A DNA stretch of 64,000 bases from Halocaridina rubra (GCA_037179515.1 JAXCGZ010007667.1:48501-112500); one strand, 5' to 3'; shown: positions 53,290 to 64,000, counted from the stretch's first letter. A program made the numbers and translations. The notes: a model not told the origin generated them from the sequence alone.

Positions 53290-53900
53290 TTGATTTATAA
53301 CACGAACAAACAAATAAATATTTTTTTACATTTTTTTACAATGGCTATTCGTTTACAATATTAAGATTAATTTATAAGTAGACATGTAATTGAACTAATA
53401 AATATATACAGTAGAAAGAAATATAACTTTTCTAGAAAATGAAAAATAGCATAAGTTGACATTTTTTTTAAAAATTATAATATCAATAATCATATTGTAA
53501 GAAGATATTAACAATAATGTTAATAATAAAGAAGTAATGATAACACTCGATACAGGATCATTATTATCAGCATCAACACCATATTTGTATTCCTTACAAT
53601 GAGAATAATTAGGTCTTAGAAGAACAAAAAAGGCGATATCAATTTACATATAGAGAGGTTAGTGTTAAGGGAAATTGCATTAAATCATTAAGTTTAATTT
53701 GTGTGTGAGCAGCAACTATATGTCCAAAAGAAAACTATATAGTTTGTCTTTGAAAGCTGCAAAGGAGGATGAAGTTTTAAGATGTTCTGGAATATTGTTC
53801 CAGAGTGTTGGCCATTTAATAGTGATCATTTTTGAACATGCGGAATTAAAGAATACCTCCTGCAAACTATTATAATTTAGGAATTTATAGTTGTTTCATT
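53290..53900 (-). mobile_element. LINE fragment (family L-D), RT C-terminus and 3' region, copy 1
   Basis: The - strand reads SKMITIKWPTLWNNIPEHLK then TSSSFAAFKDKLYSFLLDI and a stop, between about 53845 and 53721. WNxIPxxLKxSxSxxxFKxxLxxxLL is the last conserved element of non-LTR RTs. The 3' part down to about 53290, with 'acaatggctattcgtttacaatatt' and 'tagacatgtaattgaactaataaat', is shared with the copy at 57960-59195. Confidence 0.7.
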
Positions 53901-53909
53901 TTATTATTG

Positions 53910-54800
53910 AGAAATTTATAATCATCTGAGAAGTCATCACGTTTTATGATACATAATATCAGTATAAATGGAGATATTCATATAATAAAGATTATAACTA
54001 TAATTTTTATAAATTCCAGGATTTATTAAATATATCAATGGCAAAATCCAAGAAATAACGGTGGATATATTATTCCAAAACAATATTATATAAATATCCT
54101 TTTTGAGATATTTTCTTATAGTAATTAAATGAATACTCCATATTTATTACATTAGAATAATATTATGAAGATATATAGTTAATATTTGATATATTTTTTA
54201 ATGCTCTCTATACGTTGTAGCTATAAAGGAATTAGATACTATCATAGGGTATTTGAATCTATAAATATTCTATAAAGAAATGTATTGAACTATATTGTAT
54301 TCGACTCTATATACTTCTGCTAAGAAGGGGTTCGAAGAGAATCTGATTCTCTTTGCAGATAATATCATTTGCGGAGTTTATTGAGACTAAGTCACTCATT
54401 TCTTGAAGGTAAACTTAAGATTTTTTTTAATTGCTGCATTTGCTGCGTCTATCGTAAAAAATGCTGTAAAATTTCGTCAAATAATAAAATAAAAAGGTAA
54501 ATTAGTTAAATTTTTCTTATGAAAATATGCTGGATACTTTTATCAAATACTTATAACAAATCATTTTCACGCAAATCTACATCAACTATATTCTATAGAG
54601 ATGGAAATTTTAAATAAATATATTACCTTATTATATGAAATCATATATAAATTATTCAGAAGTTATCTCTACAGTAAAGATATTGCTGTAAAATATATAT
54701 ATTTTTTTAACCTTAAAAATATCTCCACGTGTCTTAGTGAATCGCTACCTATTTTCCAACCCAGTGTTATTTTGGCTTTGGTAAGGGGAGGTTGTGCGTG
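53910..54800. other. Intergenic AT-rich stretch between two divergent transcription starts
   Basis: No repeat family or RNA gene is recognisable. AT-rich chance frames only. It contains no CpG-rich block. Confidence 0.4.
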
Positions 54801-54847
54801 TGTTGAGTGTGAATGTCTCGTTTGAATTTGTATTTAAAAGTGTAATA

Positions 54848-54887
54848 ATGGAGACCAAAAACGGAGAGAAAGACACTCTTGTTCCAG
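54848..54887 (+). CDS. Candidate first coding exon of an unidentified + strand gene
   Basis: An ATG in acceptable context (gtaataATGG) opens METKNGEKDTLVP plus one base, followed by a consensus donor CCAG|gtgaga. The residues are hydrophilic and do not identify a family. It stands 1.74 kb from the phosphatase start on the opposite strand, an arrangement consistent with divergent genes. A possible continuation is the small exon at 59248-59276. Otherwise the rest lies to the right of the window. It could also be a chance ATG-plus-donor. Confidence 0.35.
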
Positions 54888-55009
54888 GTGAGATTTATTT
54901 TACATATGGAATACATATGTTTATGAAATGTATTCCATAATGCTTCGTTTTGTTTCATATTGATAAATCGCTAGTTGTTGTTTTTTTCCCGTACGGTGTG
55001 TTTGTGGAG

Positions 55010-55265
55010 CTTATTTCAAGGGTTTATTTTTCTTTTTGAGGGTTTATTTTAAGAGTTTATATTTCGTATTTTAATGGTTTATATTTCGTTTTTGAAAGTT
55101 TATTTTATGGGTGTATATTTTGTTTTTGGGGGCTTATTGTAAGGGTATTTATCGTGTTTGGGGGTTTATTTTAAGGGTTTATATTTCGATTTTGGGGTCT
55201 TACTCTAGTTTATTTTAAGGGTTTATATATCCTTTAGGGGGTTTATTTTGCAGGTTTAATCGGCT
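55010..55265. repeat. T/G-rich tandem repeat of about 40 bp
   Basis: The unit 'gggtttattttaagggtttatatttcgtttttg' is repeated about six times with variants. The + strand is T and G rich with almost no C. Confidence 0.85.
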
Positions 55266-55523
55266 ATGTAGCCATTAATGCACATTGGTTAATGTTTTAA
55301 CCTAACCTTGCTGTATCATTCAAAGAAGTAATGTGTCTATATTTTTTCTTGAAGTATTTTACACCTATACTGAAACCCCTGTTTTTAAGATTTGGTTCCT
55401 GTTCCATTATTGACTTCATACACCTAATGGCATACTGACGGAGTTGACACCTCTATAGGTGTCATGAAGTTCAGTAAAATAAATGATAAATATAACTTAT
55501 CATATATAGTTAACTGGGGGTTT

Positions 55524-55700
55524 TGCCAGCTAGTACAGTGGTAACGCGCTGGCTTCGCATTCACGAGGTCGAAAGATCGGTCCCCGTCCAAGACCGAGAG
55601 TTTAAGCTGTTTACTGGCAGGAACTGCTGTGGGTGGACATCACAGTGGGGGGTTGGGGCTTGTCCTGGCTGACGAATACCCATTGTAAAATGGAAATAAA
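55524..55700 (+). repeat. tRNA-derived SINE, family B
   Basis: The head 'gccagctagtacagtggtaacgcgctggcttcgcattcacgaggtcgaaagatcggtcccc' resembles an A box (tagtacagtgg) and a B box (ggtcgaaagatc). The body is 'gagtttaagctgtttactggcaggaactgctgtgg'. Inverted copies are at 58212-58380 and 62895-63052. Confidence 0.75.
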
Positions 55701-55792
55701 GTTTATACAATGGAGTGGGTCAATAGCCATCACGTGTCTTGAAGCAATTGGATTTACAGCAAGTCAGTGACCTCATATGAACATAGGAAAGG

Positions 55793-55955
55793 TTCCATAT
55801 CACTGTTAATTCCCCTTCAAATTGGGGTGGACATGCATGTTGGAGTTGGGGGCTTAAGGCTGGGTTCAATGCCCTTTCTAACATCTGCAGTGGGATCGAA
55901 CCAGCATTTGTCACTTCCCAAGTTGTGCATTCTACCACTGCACTGCTGCGGCTCC
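55793..55955 (-). repeat. tRNA-derived SINE, family A, inverted, full length
   Basis: The + strand shows the tail 'cactgttaattccccttcaaattggggtggacatg', the body 'ggcttaaggctgggttcaatgccctttct', the B-box complement 'gggatcgaaccag' and the head complement 'tgcattctaccactgcactgctgcggctcc'. Confidence 0.82.
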
Positions 55956-56850
55956 TCTGATAAAGACTAATGTATATTTATACTGGGTTAGGTTAAGTTG
56001 TAATTATGTGTTTGTGCTTTTTATATTAAGTGGAAGGAACCTGTTTTGGAACACCTACAGTTTAGCGGGCCATTCCAATGTTCAAAACCTACCAATAGAT
56101 GGCGATAGGCTCTGACTAGAGAAATGGCGGGTGAATACACAACAAAAATGGTGACAGTTGTCATGCGAAACAATTTTTTACTATCCTAACTAAAAATACT
56201 TACCTGACCTCTTAGCCAGGGGGGATTTGCCCCCCTGGGACCCCCTATCTTACTATCCTATGTAAAAATACTTACCTAACCTTCAGTCGAACTACTTACC
56301 TGAGTGGAGGCATGAGGTCGTTGAGCGGCATGGCCTGCTAAACTGTAAACTACCCCCTGTTTTTCTCCTGTGTCTCCCACAACCTGTGATTCTAAAACGA
56401 TACGTTAACACTGATTTATTGTTGATTGTATGAAAAATTATTTATGTTTAATGCTTAGTTCTTTAATTATCGTTGATATTGATATTTGTAATGGGTACTA
56501 ATATGGCCACATGTGTTTTCTGCTCTCTAGTTGTGTGATACGGAGTGACTAATTGGTTTTACATCACGGACTCCCTATTCAACTAAGGGCTAGGGTTGTG
56601 CCGTCTTGTGAAGGACTTCGGTTTTGGCAGGTGCAATTGTTACTCTGAGTGCATGCCACTGGTTTGGGTTATTTTAGGTTGTACCCATATGCGTGTTACA
56701 TATCCTTACCCTCTCCTTCATATCACCTCCTAATGTATAATAACCATATCAGTGAATCAGAGTGCGGATATCACATACGGCTTTAGCCCCTAAGAGAAAT
56801 ATAATCTCCATGGGTGATATAGCAGTAATATACCTACTTAAGTCTTGATT

Positions 56851-57009
56851 GTGGCTGCCACAGCAAAGTACGCAAGTTGAATTGTGACGAAAACTGCTCG
56901 CGATTCCGATCCCGTTGCGGGTCATGAAAGGGCATCCAGTCTTAATCCCCAAGTTCCAACCTGTATGTATTCATCCCCATCCGAATGGGGACTAATTGTG
57001 ACATGAAAC
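56851..57009 (+). repeat. tRNA-derived SINE, family A
   Basis: The head is eroded ('gtggctgccacagcaaagtacgcaagttgaattgtgacgaa'). The B-box region is 'gcgattccgatcccg' and the body and tail 'atgaaagggcatccagtcttaatccccaagttccaacctg...gaatggggactaattgtgaca' are clear. Confidence 0.75.
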
Positions 57010-57293
57010 CCATTATTCTGTAATCTAGTCAACTCTTCTAACACATACAGTCCTTTGATGTAAAGTTAGAGGAGGATATCATTTGTCTGGTTACTCATGT
57101 TTGAAAGTTCCTTGTCTCTATTTGAAACATCTTGAGCTTCAGGCTAGGACCATCTGTGCAGTCATTGGAAAATCCTTGTTTGAGGAGCAGGCAGTGACAA
57201 ATAATTTCAAGTCTCGTGATAAATTTTGTGGTTTTGGAATGCTGCCATCATTACTGGTGTAGTGCTTTGATGTGCAGGTTGTTTGCTCTATTA

Positions 57294-57636
57294 TAGAGGT
57301 TCTTAACCGTTTTTGTGTAGCACCCACTTTCAACTAGTTGCACAGCCCAATGCTTCCCTTCATTTGGGAAAGTCTGGAAATGTGAATTAATTCTCTTAAT
57401 TTGGATGATAATTTTATTTTAAGCATAGTCTTTTTCAGCATGTACTGTCTTCAATGTTTAGCTTTTGTTTTATTAAAGTAAATATAACAGCCCTGTCATG
57501 AATTATAGAATTGCTATTGAAGTAAAAATTTTATTTTATTATGTTAGCTCACTGCCCCCAAGAATTTACTGTCACCTTCAAGCCCAGCGCCCCCCCCCCC
57601 CCCAGGGAGCGCTATTGCCCAGGTTAAGAACCACTG
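57294..57636. mobile_element. Non-autonomous hAT element with target-site duplication
   Basis: The left end tagaggttcttaacc and the right end ggttaagaaccactg are inverted repeats of 14-15 bases (one mismatch plus the terminal base). Directly outside lie 8-base duplicates, ctctatta (57286-57293) and ctctgtta (57637-57644), which differ at one base. Eight-base duplications and (C/T)AG-G-GGTTCTTAACC-type ends are characteristic of hAT transposons. Near each end are 'gtagcacccac' and its counterpart 'gggagcgctatt'. A run of about 14 C lies at 57589-57602. The element is 343 bases long and has no transposase. Confidence 0.88.
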
Positions 57637-57642
57637 CTCTGT

Positions 57643-57756
57643 TATGTGTTGCCATTAATCCCCATCTGAGGTCAGACAGGTTGGAGCAGGAGAATTTAAG
57701 CTGTGTGTACTTCCTAATGCCCCTTGAGCACTCTAACCACAGTGCTACTATAGTCC
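57643..57756 (-). repeat. SINE family A, inverted, internally deleted
   Basis: The tail 'atgtgttgccattaatccccatctgag', the body 'gcaggagaatttaagctgtgtgtacttcctaatg' and the head complement 'tgagcactctaaccacagtgctactatagtcc' are present. The B box is deleted. It abuts the hAT element. Confidence 0.65.
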
Positions 57757-57959
57757 TGAGTATATTGATGTGCCTACTGGTTCAAGTTTCAGGAAAATGC
57801 AATAATTATTAGTGTTTATTATTGGTTAGTCAAGGAATGGCAAGGTACTTAATGAAATCTTAATTTTACACTTAAAAATTCAAGTTTTGGTACGGAGTGC
57901 CGTGGTTCAATTTACTTTTGGTTGATTAATTTCTTGGAATAACAAATATTGTTTTTTTT

Positions 57960-59195
57960 TAATTTTCAAAGAAAGAAACAAACATTTATTTCCATTTTTA
58001 CAATGGCTATTCTTTTACAAAACTAAGAGTACACTTATAAATAGACATGTAATTGAGCAAATAAGTAAGAGGGTGATGCACTTTACAGTGATAAAAAATA
58101 TACTTTTAGAGAAAATGAAGATTACCTTGAATGGACAGATTTGTATAAAAATTATCCATTTAAAGTTAAAGTTTTCTGGGTTTTAGCCCTCCTATTAGAG
58201 GCATTGCCCCTGTTCTGGCGTGCGTCAGCCGGTGCAAACCCCAACCCCCCACTGTGGTGCCTAGCCACAGCAGTAACCTCCCCAGTAAACAGCTTAAACT
58301 CTCTTGCCTGGACGGGGCTCGGTCTGTCAACCTCGCGAATGCGAGGCCAGCGCGTTACCACTGTACTAGCCAGGAGGCTAGTAATAGAATAATAACAACA
58401 ATAATAATAATAGTAATAATGATAATAATAATAATAATGATGATAATAATTGTCATTAAATAATAATGAATCAGGTTAGTAAGATGCATGCACTTGCAAG
58501 TAAAAACTAGCATAACTATAGGCTTAACTTGAGTAGAATATACAAATGTATGAACACTTATATGTAGGCAGTGAATATGCAGGTAAATGAATATAGTTTA
58601 AACATACAGTATTCCTGATTATGATGATAATAATAATTATCATAAGCATAATAATGATAATAGTATTAATAATAAATAATAATGATAATAATAGTAATAC
58701 TGAAAATAATGATGATAATAACAGTGATAACGATACTAAAGTAGAACATAAGTATAAAAATAAACACCGTAATAACAAGTTACATTCAGTAAAAATTTTG
58801 GTTAAAGTGACCATCATCACCACTTTGTACTCCTTACAACAATAATAATTAGTTCTTAACTTGAAGATCAAAGAAGGCGATATTAATTTACATATAGAAT
58901 TGTTAGGTGAAGTTGCATTAAAATCTTAAGTTTGAATAGTGTGTGAGCAGTAACTATTTGTCCAAAAGAAAACTATATAGTTTGCCTTTGAAAGCTGTGA
59001 AGGAGGATGAGTTTTTTAAGATTTTCTGGGATATTGATCCAGAGTGTTGGCCCTCTATAATAGTGATCATTTTAGAACTTGCCTCAGTGTTTGTTCTCTG
59101 AATAAAGAGCTCACTACTCTGTCTTGTGTTGGTTCCCCTTATATCCCTGACTGTTTTGAAATTAAATAGCCAGTTAGGATAGTGATAGTTCAAAA
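57960..59195 (-). mobile_element. LINE fragment (family L-D), copy 2, interrupted by a SINE
   Basis: The - strand frame 58954-59193 contains RTNTEASSKMITIIEGQHSG followed by SISQKILKNSSSFTAFKGKL and YSFLLDK, homologous to the RT C-terminus of copy 1. The 3' region contains (AAT)n-rich stretches (58385-58455, 58618-58740). The 3' terminal part at 57960-58140 matches 53290-53470. SINE-B at 58212-58380 lies inside. Confidence 0.7.
58212..58380 (-). repeat. tRNA-derived SINE, family B, inverted
   Basis: The + strand reads 'ccaaccccccactgtggtgcctagccacagcagtaacctcc', 'cagcttaaactctcttgcctggacggggctcggtctgtcaacctcgcgaatgcgaggccagcgcgttaccactgtactagcc'. The end is the complement of the family B head. 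Confidence 0.8.
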
Positions 59196-59247
59196 TTTTG
59201 TATAAAAAAATTTAACTAGCATAGGCGATCTTATTTTCTGCCCGCAG

Positions 59248-59276
59248 CCACCCAAGGAAGACCTGCAGATAAAAAA
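59248..59276 (+). CDS. Speculative small exon continuing from 54848-54887
   Basis: The acceptor ttattttctgcccgcag is strong. In the phase left by the exon at 54848-54887 it gives ATQGRPADKK, and the next bases (gttaca) could be only a weak donor. Without splicing a TAG follows three codons later. The joined product would begin METKNGEKDTLVPATQGRPA. There is no family match. Confidence 0.15.
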
Positions 59277-59378
59277 GTTACATAGGAAGAATATGGACTG
59301 TGACTGCTGATAATCTGTTTCATGTTGTGATTTAGATAGATTTATATGAAATGTCTTAGAAGTTATTATGTTGTTTCC

Positions 59379-59481
59379 CGTTTCATGCATCACTGTATAT
59401 CCCCATTCAAACGGGGTTGGGCACGGACTGACTGTAGTTGGGCTTCCCATGTCAAGTGCTCTAACTACTGTGCTGTTGTCG
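59379..59481 (-). repeat. SINE family A, inverted, truncated
   Basis: The tail 'tcatgcatcactgtatatccccattcaaacgggg' and the head complement 'aagtgctctaactactgtgctgttgtcg' are present, with the middle deleted. Confidence 0.6.
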
Positions 59482-59859
59482 TAGACATATTATCCCAGTT
59501 CAAACGACAAAGGTACTTGATCCCCTAGAAGGTATCCTTTTGGTACTTCTGAATATGACATATGTCTTGAAAAATCATTTTTCTTGCTCTCCTTTGTAAA
59601 TATTAGTATATTTATTCACAGAGGGCATAGTGCCATATGTATAGAAAGTGGCTGCGTCAAAGTACACACCCTTTCACCAGGCCTTTCCTAGTCTCATTGT
59701 AAGTTTAATTCTATCTTTAAATACTTTTTTATATGAAAACTGCATGTATTCCTTGATTGCTGTTAGTTTCATGCTATACCCTTGAATATAATTCTTTGTG
59801 ATTGAATCAGCGTTGTGATATAGCGTATCACAACACTATATATAAAATCCATACTCTCC

Positions 59860-59985
59860 CTTATAAAGGGGGTGGCTGAGTCAATGTAAAAAACTTGACT
59901 TTCTGTGGGAGGGAACACAAAGGAGGGGATTCTTAGTCCACTCACTTGGCCCCATTTAGTTGACTTTATATGACACCGCTATAAT
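59860..59985. repeat. Family-D repeat
   Basis: It reads 'ctcccttataaagggggtggctgagtcaatgtaaaaaacttgactttctgtgggagggaacacaaaggaggggattcttagtccactcacttggccccatttagttgacttta'. Confidence 0.7.
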
Positions 59986-60060
59986 TACACAATACTGTTT
60001 ATTATATATGAAAAATTTGTTCTTGAGCATGCCTGTTAATTTTTCTGAATCTTGGTAAGA

Positions 60061-60366
60061 CAGACACTCCCGTACTTACAAACAAGTTAGGTTCGAGAAG
60101 TCCCTTCGTAAGTTGTGTTAGGCAAAAAAAAAGCACCGCACTGTACAGTACATACATATGCAGTACTGTACAGTACTTAGGCTAAAAACAATTAAAGTGA
60201 CATACAACATAAAGTATGCTGTATGAATGAACTTTAATACAGTAATAACATGGTAATATTACGGTACAATGCAGCAATCTACAGTAATACATACATTAAT
60301 AAAAGGGTAGATAAATGGTAGGCATTTGTTCGTATCTGCGAATGTTCGTAAGTAGGGGAGCATCAG
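60061..60366. mobile_element. Inverted-repeat element of mariner/pogo style, copy 2
   Basis: The left end 'cagacactcccgtacttacaaac' and the right end 'gttcgtaagtaggggagcatcag' are inverted repeats. The interior matches 28112-28427 in order, including 'acatacatatgcagtactgtacagtacttagg' and 'gggtagataaatggtaggcatttgttcgtatctgcgaatg'. Confidence 0.8.
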
Positions 60367-60499
60367 TAATAGTAAACTATAGCGTAAAGGTGCTTCTTTG
60401 TCACTGAATTGTTCAAGTTTGCATATAAAAGCAAAGTTTTTTATATGAGCGTGACACCACGACAGGCATAGAAATTTGCCCCCATTGGACTCATGCAGC

Positions 60500-61470
60500 A
60501 AGAAAACATTTTAGAAAAAGTAGCAGCTTAAGGATAAGGCAGAAAAGTGAATGATAAACAGTAAGAAGGCAGGCTGAAAGCGTAGTTAAAGTAATTTATA
60601 GTAATGAGAATGTGAAAGAAAGTGAAAATTATTATATAGAGACAACAGCTTGTACATATAATAAACAATTTTCTTTATTGTTAGTATTTTGTTAGGTTTG
60701 TTTGATATTGTGGGGTTAGTAGGTTGTATAAAACTCAGGTTCAGAATATTAACTTTTGGAGAGACAGAGATATAGGATAAGTAACATTAGAGGCACTCTT
60801 GGGAACCATGGCAGCTCCCTGGTAGGATCTTCGCTTGCAAAAGTGACAACCAAAGTTTAGGATAGCCTTGATTCTCAAGCTCCATCATCATGTTTTGTTA
60901 CTGTGGGCCAGCATCTGCATTGCAACCAGGCAGATAAACATTAAAAAACATATCCAAACTTGTCTTAAATAATTTTTTTATTCATTTGGTAATACTCAAG
61001 CTATTGCAGTTTTTTATATATATAAAAATTATGTAAAAAATGTTAGTTTTGGCGGTCAAATCCATCAACGAGCTCACGTGTATGTGTGACTTGGCAGTAT
61101 TTCAAAGGTATCCTTGTTTCATTACTTGTCACTGAATGAATAGGAAGCATAGCGTGATGAATTTGTGTGAGTATGTAAATAGTTATTAATGTTATTAACT
61201 CCTGATCCATGTGTCACAAGGTCTTAATTAGCCAGTAATTGTCATAGTCTCATGATTCTCCTTTTCTGTTCTTCTTATGTTGTGTTTTTGTCTTATGAGT
61301 ATATTGCCAAAATTACCTCACAAAAGGGCCAGATAAATGGTTAAAGTGAAGAGCATTTTTTGATCAATTTTTCCATTTTTTGATCTCTCTAGCTGTGTAT
61401 TAGCTATGCAAAATGAATAAGAATAGTACTAGTTATTCTTGCTATTCATTAATGTATTAAATATGTATAT
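60500..61470. other. Intergenic or intronic stretch without recognisable element
   Basis: AT-rich DNA. A short inverted family-B-like piece lies just before it (60445-60490, 'gagcgtgacaccacgacaggcatagaaatttgcccccatt'). No exon is supported. Confidence 0.4.
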
Positions 61471-61474
61471 ATTA

Positions 61475-61620
61475 TGCACCGTTTTATGTATCACAATTAG
61501 CCCCCAGTATGAGGGTGAACACAGACAGAGTATGGCTGGGGAATTAAGACTGGACGCCCTTCCTGGCACCTCATGTTGGGCTTGAGCCATAGTCATAGTC
61601 ATGGGTTTGTCAGCTCCCAT
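61475..61620 (-). repeat. SINE family A, inverted
   Basis: The tail 'ttttatgtatcacaattagcccccagtatgagggtgaacacagacag', the body 'ctggggaattaagactggacgcccttcctgg' and the eroded B box 'ttgggcttgagcca' are present. The head is cut short by a small 'catagt' duplication. Confidence 0.65.
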
Positions 61621-62154
61621 TAAAATGAATTAGAACACTGAAGATATTAATATGAGGTAAGTCAAGAGCTACAATGGAATACCGAAAAAAAAAGAAAAAG
61701 AAAAGAGGTCAGTAGGTACAGAGGCTATAAACTATTATAGCATGAGGCTTATGATGGCTTGAGAGGTCAACCCGGTAACAGAGGTATAAAGTAGAGAGGT
61801 AGATAGCCGTAGATCAATCAACCTCCTGTAATGGGGTTAACAACATGAGGAAGAGATGAGAGGAATAGCTATCAGGTACCCTTTCCACGTGGGGTTGAGG
61901 TGACAGTAGGAGAGGAGGAGTATCTGTTAAAGCTGACCTATCAGTTAAAAAGATTGAGAAAGCTATGACGCCACAGGAAGGCTATTCACTAAAGCAATTG
62001 TAGTATTTTTCTTGCGGTTGTTCTTACGTTATATTCATTTATATAACTTTTCATTGTGAATTAGGAAGTAATGACCAGTTTTGTTTTTTTCTGCTTTATA
62101 TTTTGTCTTTTGTTGCTTTTTTGACAGTCTTAGGTAGCTAATTTATGAGTCATT

Positions 62155-62345
62155 TTGAAGGATTTTTTTTTTTTTTCATGAGTGTGAGATTGCGACACTC
62201 AAACAAAATTGCCCCAATCAGACTTAGGATGAAGAAAATATGAGAAAGAATAAGCAGAAACAGAGCTGGGGAGTGTTTTGACTCGTCAGATGTGACAGGA
62301 TCATAAGAGATTCGTAATGCATACGCCAGACTATTATGTGTAGAT
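62155..62345 (-). mobile_element. Family-B retrotransposon 3' tail, inverted, with T-run
   Basis: It starts with a T-run (the poly(A) tail of the insert on the minus strand) at about 62162-62177. Then come 'catgagtgtgagattgcgacac', 'attgccccaatcagac', 'agctggggagtgttttgactcgtcagatgtgacagg' and 'gagattcgtaatgcatacgcc', the complement of the tail landmarks. Confidence 0.65.
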
Positions 62346-62461
62346 GTAGGCATAGGAAAAGAACCTAACCTAATAAGTTTAAAAGACCTTCAGTAGTAGT
62401 ATTGTAAGGTGGGGCTGGTACCATGGGTCAACCCACACTGGCACTTATGGGTTCAATTTCT

Positions 62462-62700
62462 AGTCATAGGTTAAAGGTCTCTAATGAAAGGTAGAGGCAA
62501 GGTACCATGATAGCCAGAGCTTGACTATACACCTACCATACAGCCGGACTCCACACTCCCTCTCCAATTACTTGGACCCAGTGATCTCCAGGCAGTGGCT
62601 GAATAATAATCTAGACATATAGGAAATCACCAACCCCCAGTTAATTGTCCAATTTAGGGCGTTAGTAATGGCACTTAGGCTAAAGTCTCCGGCCTCAACC
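62462..62700 (-). repeat. SINE-like repeat, family C, truncated
   Basis: It contains 'aggttaaaggtctctaatgaaaggtagaggcaaggtaccatgatagccagagcttgac', 'cacttggacccagtgatctccaggcagtggctgaataat...aggaaatcaccaacccccagttaattgtccaattta'. The B-box end is replaced by a short family-A-like tail. Confidence 0.65.
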
Positions 62701-62894
62701 TGTCTAGTGATACATAAAACAGGAAACTGCATTTATTATGAATACTTTATGAGAGTATTTTTTTGTATTTTGTTTTAGAAGCGAATAATTTGCTCTACTA
62801 TTTTATCTAGGTTAGGTTAGGTAAAGTTGATTTGTTGTTTAGATTCTCCACCCACGGATGGGTGGAACGGGTCATGGAGGACCCATAGGGCGGT

Positions 62895-63052
62895 TGCCAG
62901 GTGGCACAGGCCCCAACCCTCCACTGTGGTGACCAGCCACAGCTGTAACCTCCCCAGTCAACCGCTTAAACTATCTTGTCTGGACGAGGTGCGATCCCTC
63001 GACCTCGCGAATGTGAGGCCAGTGCGTTACCACTGTACTAGCCAGGAGTCTG
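62895..63052 (-). repeat. tRNA-derived SINE, family B, inverted
   Basis: The + strand reads 'ggttgccaggtggcacaggccccaaccctccactgtggtgaccagccacagctgtaacctcc', 'cgcttaaactatcttgtctggacgaggtgcgatccctcgacctcgcgaatgtgaggccagtgcgttaccactgtactagcc'. Confidence 0.8.
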
Positions 63053-63478
63053 TAGAGTTGATGTTGGACTGTAGGCCTCAGCTAGCAAAAGCCTAAGTTA
63101 TTTATTTGTTATTGTAATTTTTACTGTTATTATTATTATTATTATTTTTATTATACATCAAAATTTTACACATCATTTCTGAATTAGTCTACATGTCTTC
63201 CAGATCCCCTATTTATACGGGGTTGCTGTTTTTCACTAGCCCCTTCAAGTTAAGTGTTTGGTTTTTGGGTGAAGGTTTTTACTGCCATATGGCCTTCCTG
63301 ACGTAATCCCTCTTCAAGAGAGAGAGAGTTTCCTTTTTTTGTCTCGGGTTGAAGCAAATTAGTTGGATATTATGTCGAACATTTACTGAGTTTTGTTTTA
63401 ATTTACGTTTGTATACGTTTATTTATTTATTTATTTACTTTGAGTTTTTAAATGGGTCCTGTCTTACTGCTGTTACTA

Positions 63479-63575
63479 TTACTCCTACCAATAATAATAA
63501 TAATAATAGGGATGATGATAAGAGTAATAATAATAATAATAATCATTATCATCATCATATCATTAATGACTAAGA

Positions 63576-63606
<31 letters not shown>

Positions 63607-63608
63607 TA
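63479..63608. repeat. (AAT)n and related microsatellites
   Basis: AAT arrays lie at about 63489-63508, 63525-63542 and 63578-63608, separated by GAT/CAT-rich imperfect repeats. A further (TTA)n is at 63127-63148. Confidence 0.93.
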
Positions 63609-63838
63609 CATTTTGTCTATAATGGCATCATAGATATTGGCATTTCCAGGTAAGAGAAGTGTCAGTGTCGCTACTGAAATATTGGCGCCAGCTGGATGCC
63701 AAACGTAATAATCTCATAAATATTCTGCCACGTGTTTGCTTGCATTCACACACACTCACATCTTTTGGCACGCTATTGTATTGATGACATTTTGGCATTT
63801 AATACGAGGTCTGATCTTTTTTCTTCTTCGTCTTCTAC

Positions 63839-63870
<32 letters not shown>

Positions 63871-63903
63871 CATCTTCTTCTTCTTAATAATAATAATAAT
63901 AAT
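63839..63903. repeat. Compound microsatellite (TTG)n-(CTT)n-(AAT)n
   Basis: About nine TTG units (63841-63868) are followed by 'catcttcttcttctt' and then 'aataataataataat'. Three different triplet arrays lie in direct succession. Confidence 0.95.
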
Positions 63904-64000
63904 TAATATTCAGTGATTAGACGACTGCTCACTGCAGACGACTAGCAAAAACATAACACATATACAACCAAAAGTTGAAAAGCATCTATGGTATGCAATT

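Overview
This is eukaryotic nuclear DNA, most likely from an arthropod and probably a decapod crustacean. It is AT-rich, its genes are split into short exons by kilobase-scale introns with GT-AG junctions, and repeats make up most of the non-coding sequence: long (AT)n, (TAA)n and (TTG)n arrays, many minisatellites, tRNA-derived SINE copies, 3' fragments of non-LTR retrotransposons and small inverted-repeat elements. The lineage call rests on that repeat style and on exon content. No species is claimed.

Left part (1-10.4 kb, + strand): the 3' six coding exons of an Iwr1/SLC7A6OS homologue, the factor that accompanies RNA polymerase II into the nucleus. The exons at 427-573, 1181-1315, 2913-3028, 4669-4797, 7632-7684 and 9641-9804 join in one frame to give 247 residues and a stop. 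The N terminus lies upstream of the window.

Middle part (21.7-53.1 kb, - strand): a complete phospholipid phosphatase gene (LPP/PLPP1, wunen-like; PAP2 superfamily) that fills more than 31 kb. Exon 1 (53054-53108), exons 3-5 (30862-31083, 30319-30456, 29397-29573), two versions of exon 2 (47010-47164 and 35760-35911) and two versions of the last coding exon (27236-27364 and 21730-21864) were placed by splice sites and phase. The exon 2 versions must be mutually exclusive, because using both or neither breaks the frame. The two 3' ends encode the same start of the C-terminal tail and then diverge. Up to four proteins of 290-293 residues are predicted.

Right part (53.1-64 kb): a possible divergent + strand gene starts at 54848 with a short coding exon; its downstream exons are not convincingly in the window. 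The rest is repeats, including a small hAT element with a recognisable 8-bp target-site duplication and one of two copies of an inverted-repeat element with mariner/pogo-like ends.

Introns and intergenic stretches are described as repeats below. Most long reading frames there are chance frames in AT-rich or low-complexity DNA. Coordinates of repeat edges are approximate (about 5-20 bases). Exon edges are exact by inspection unless stated.
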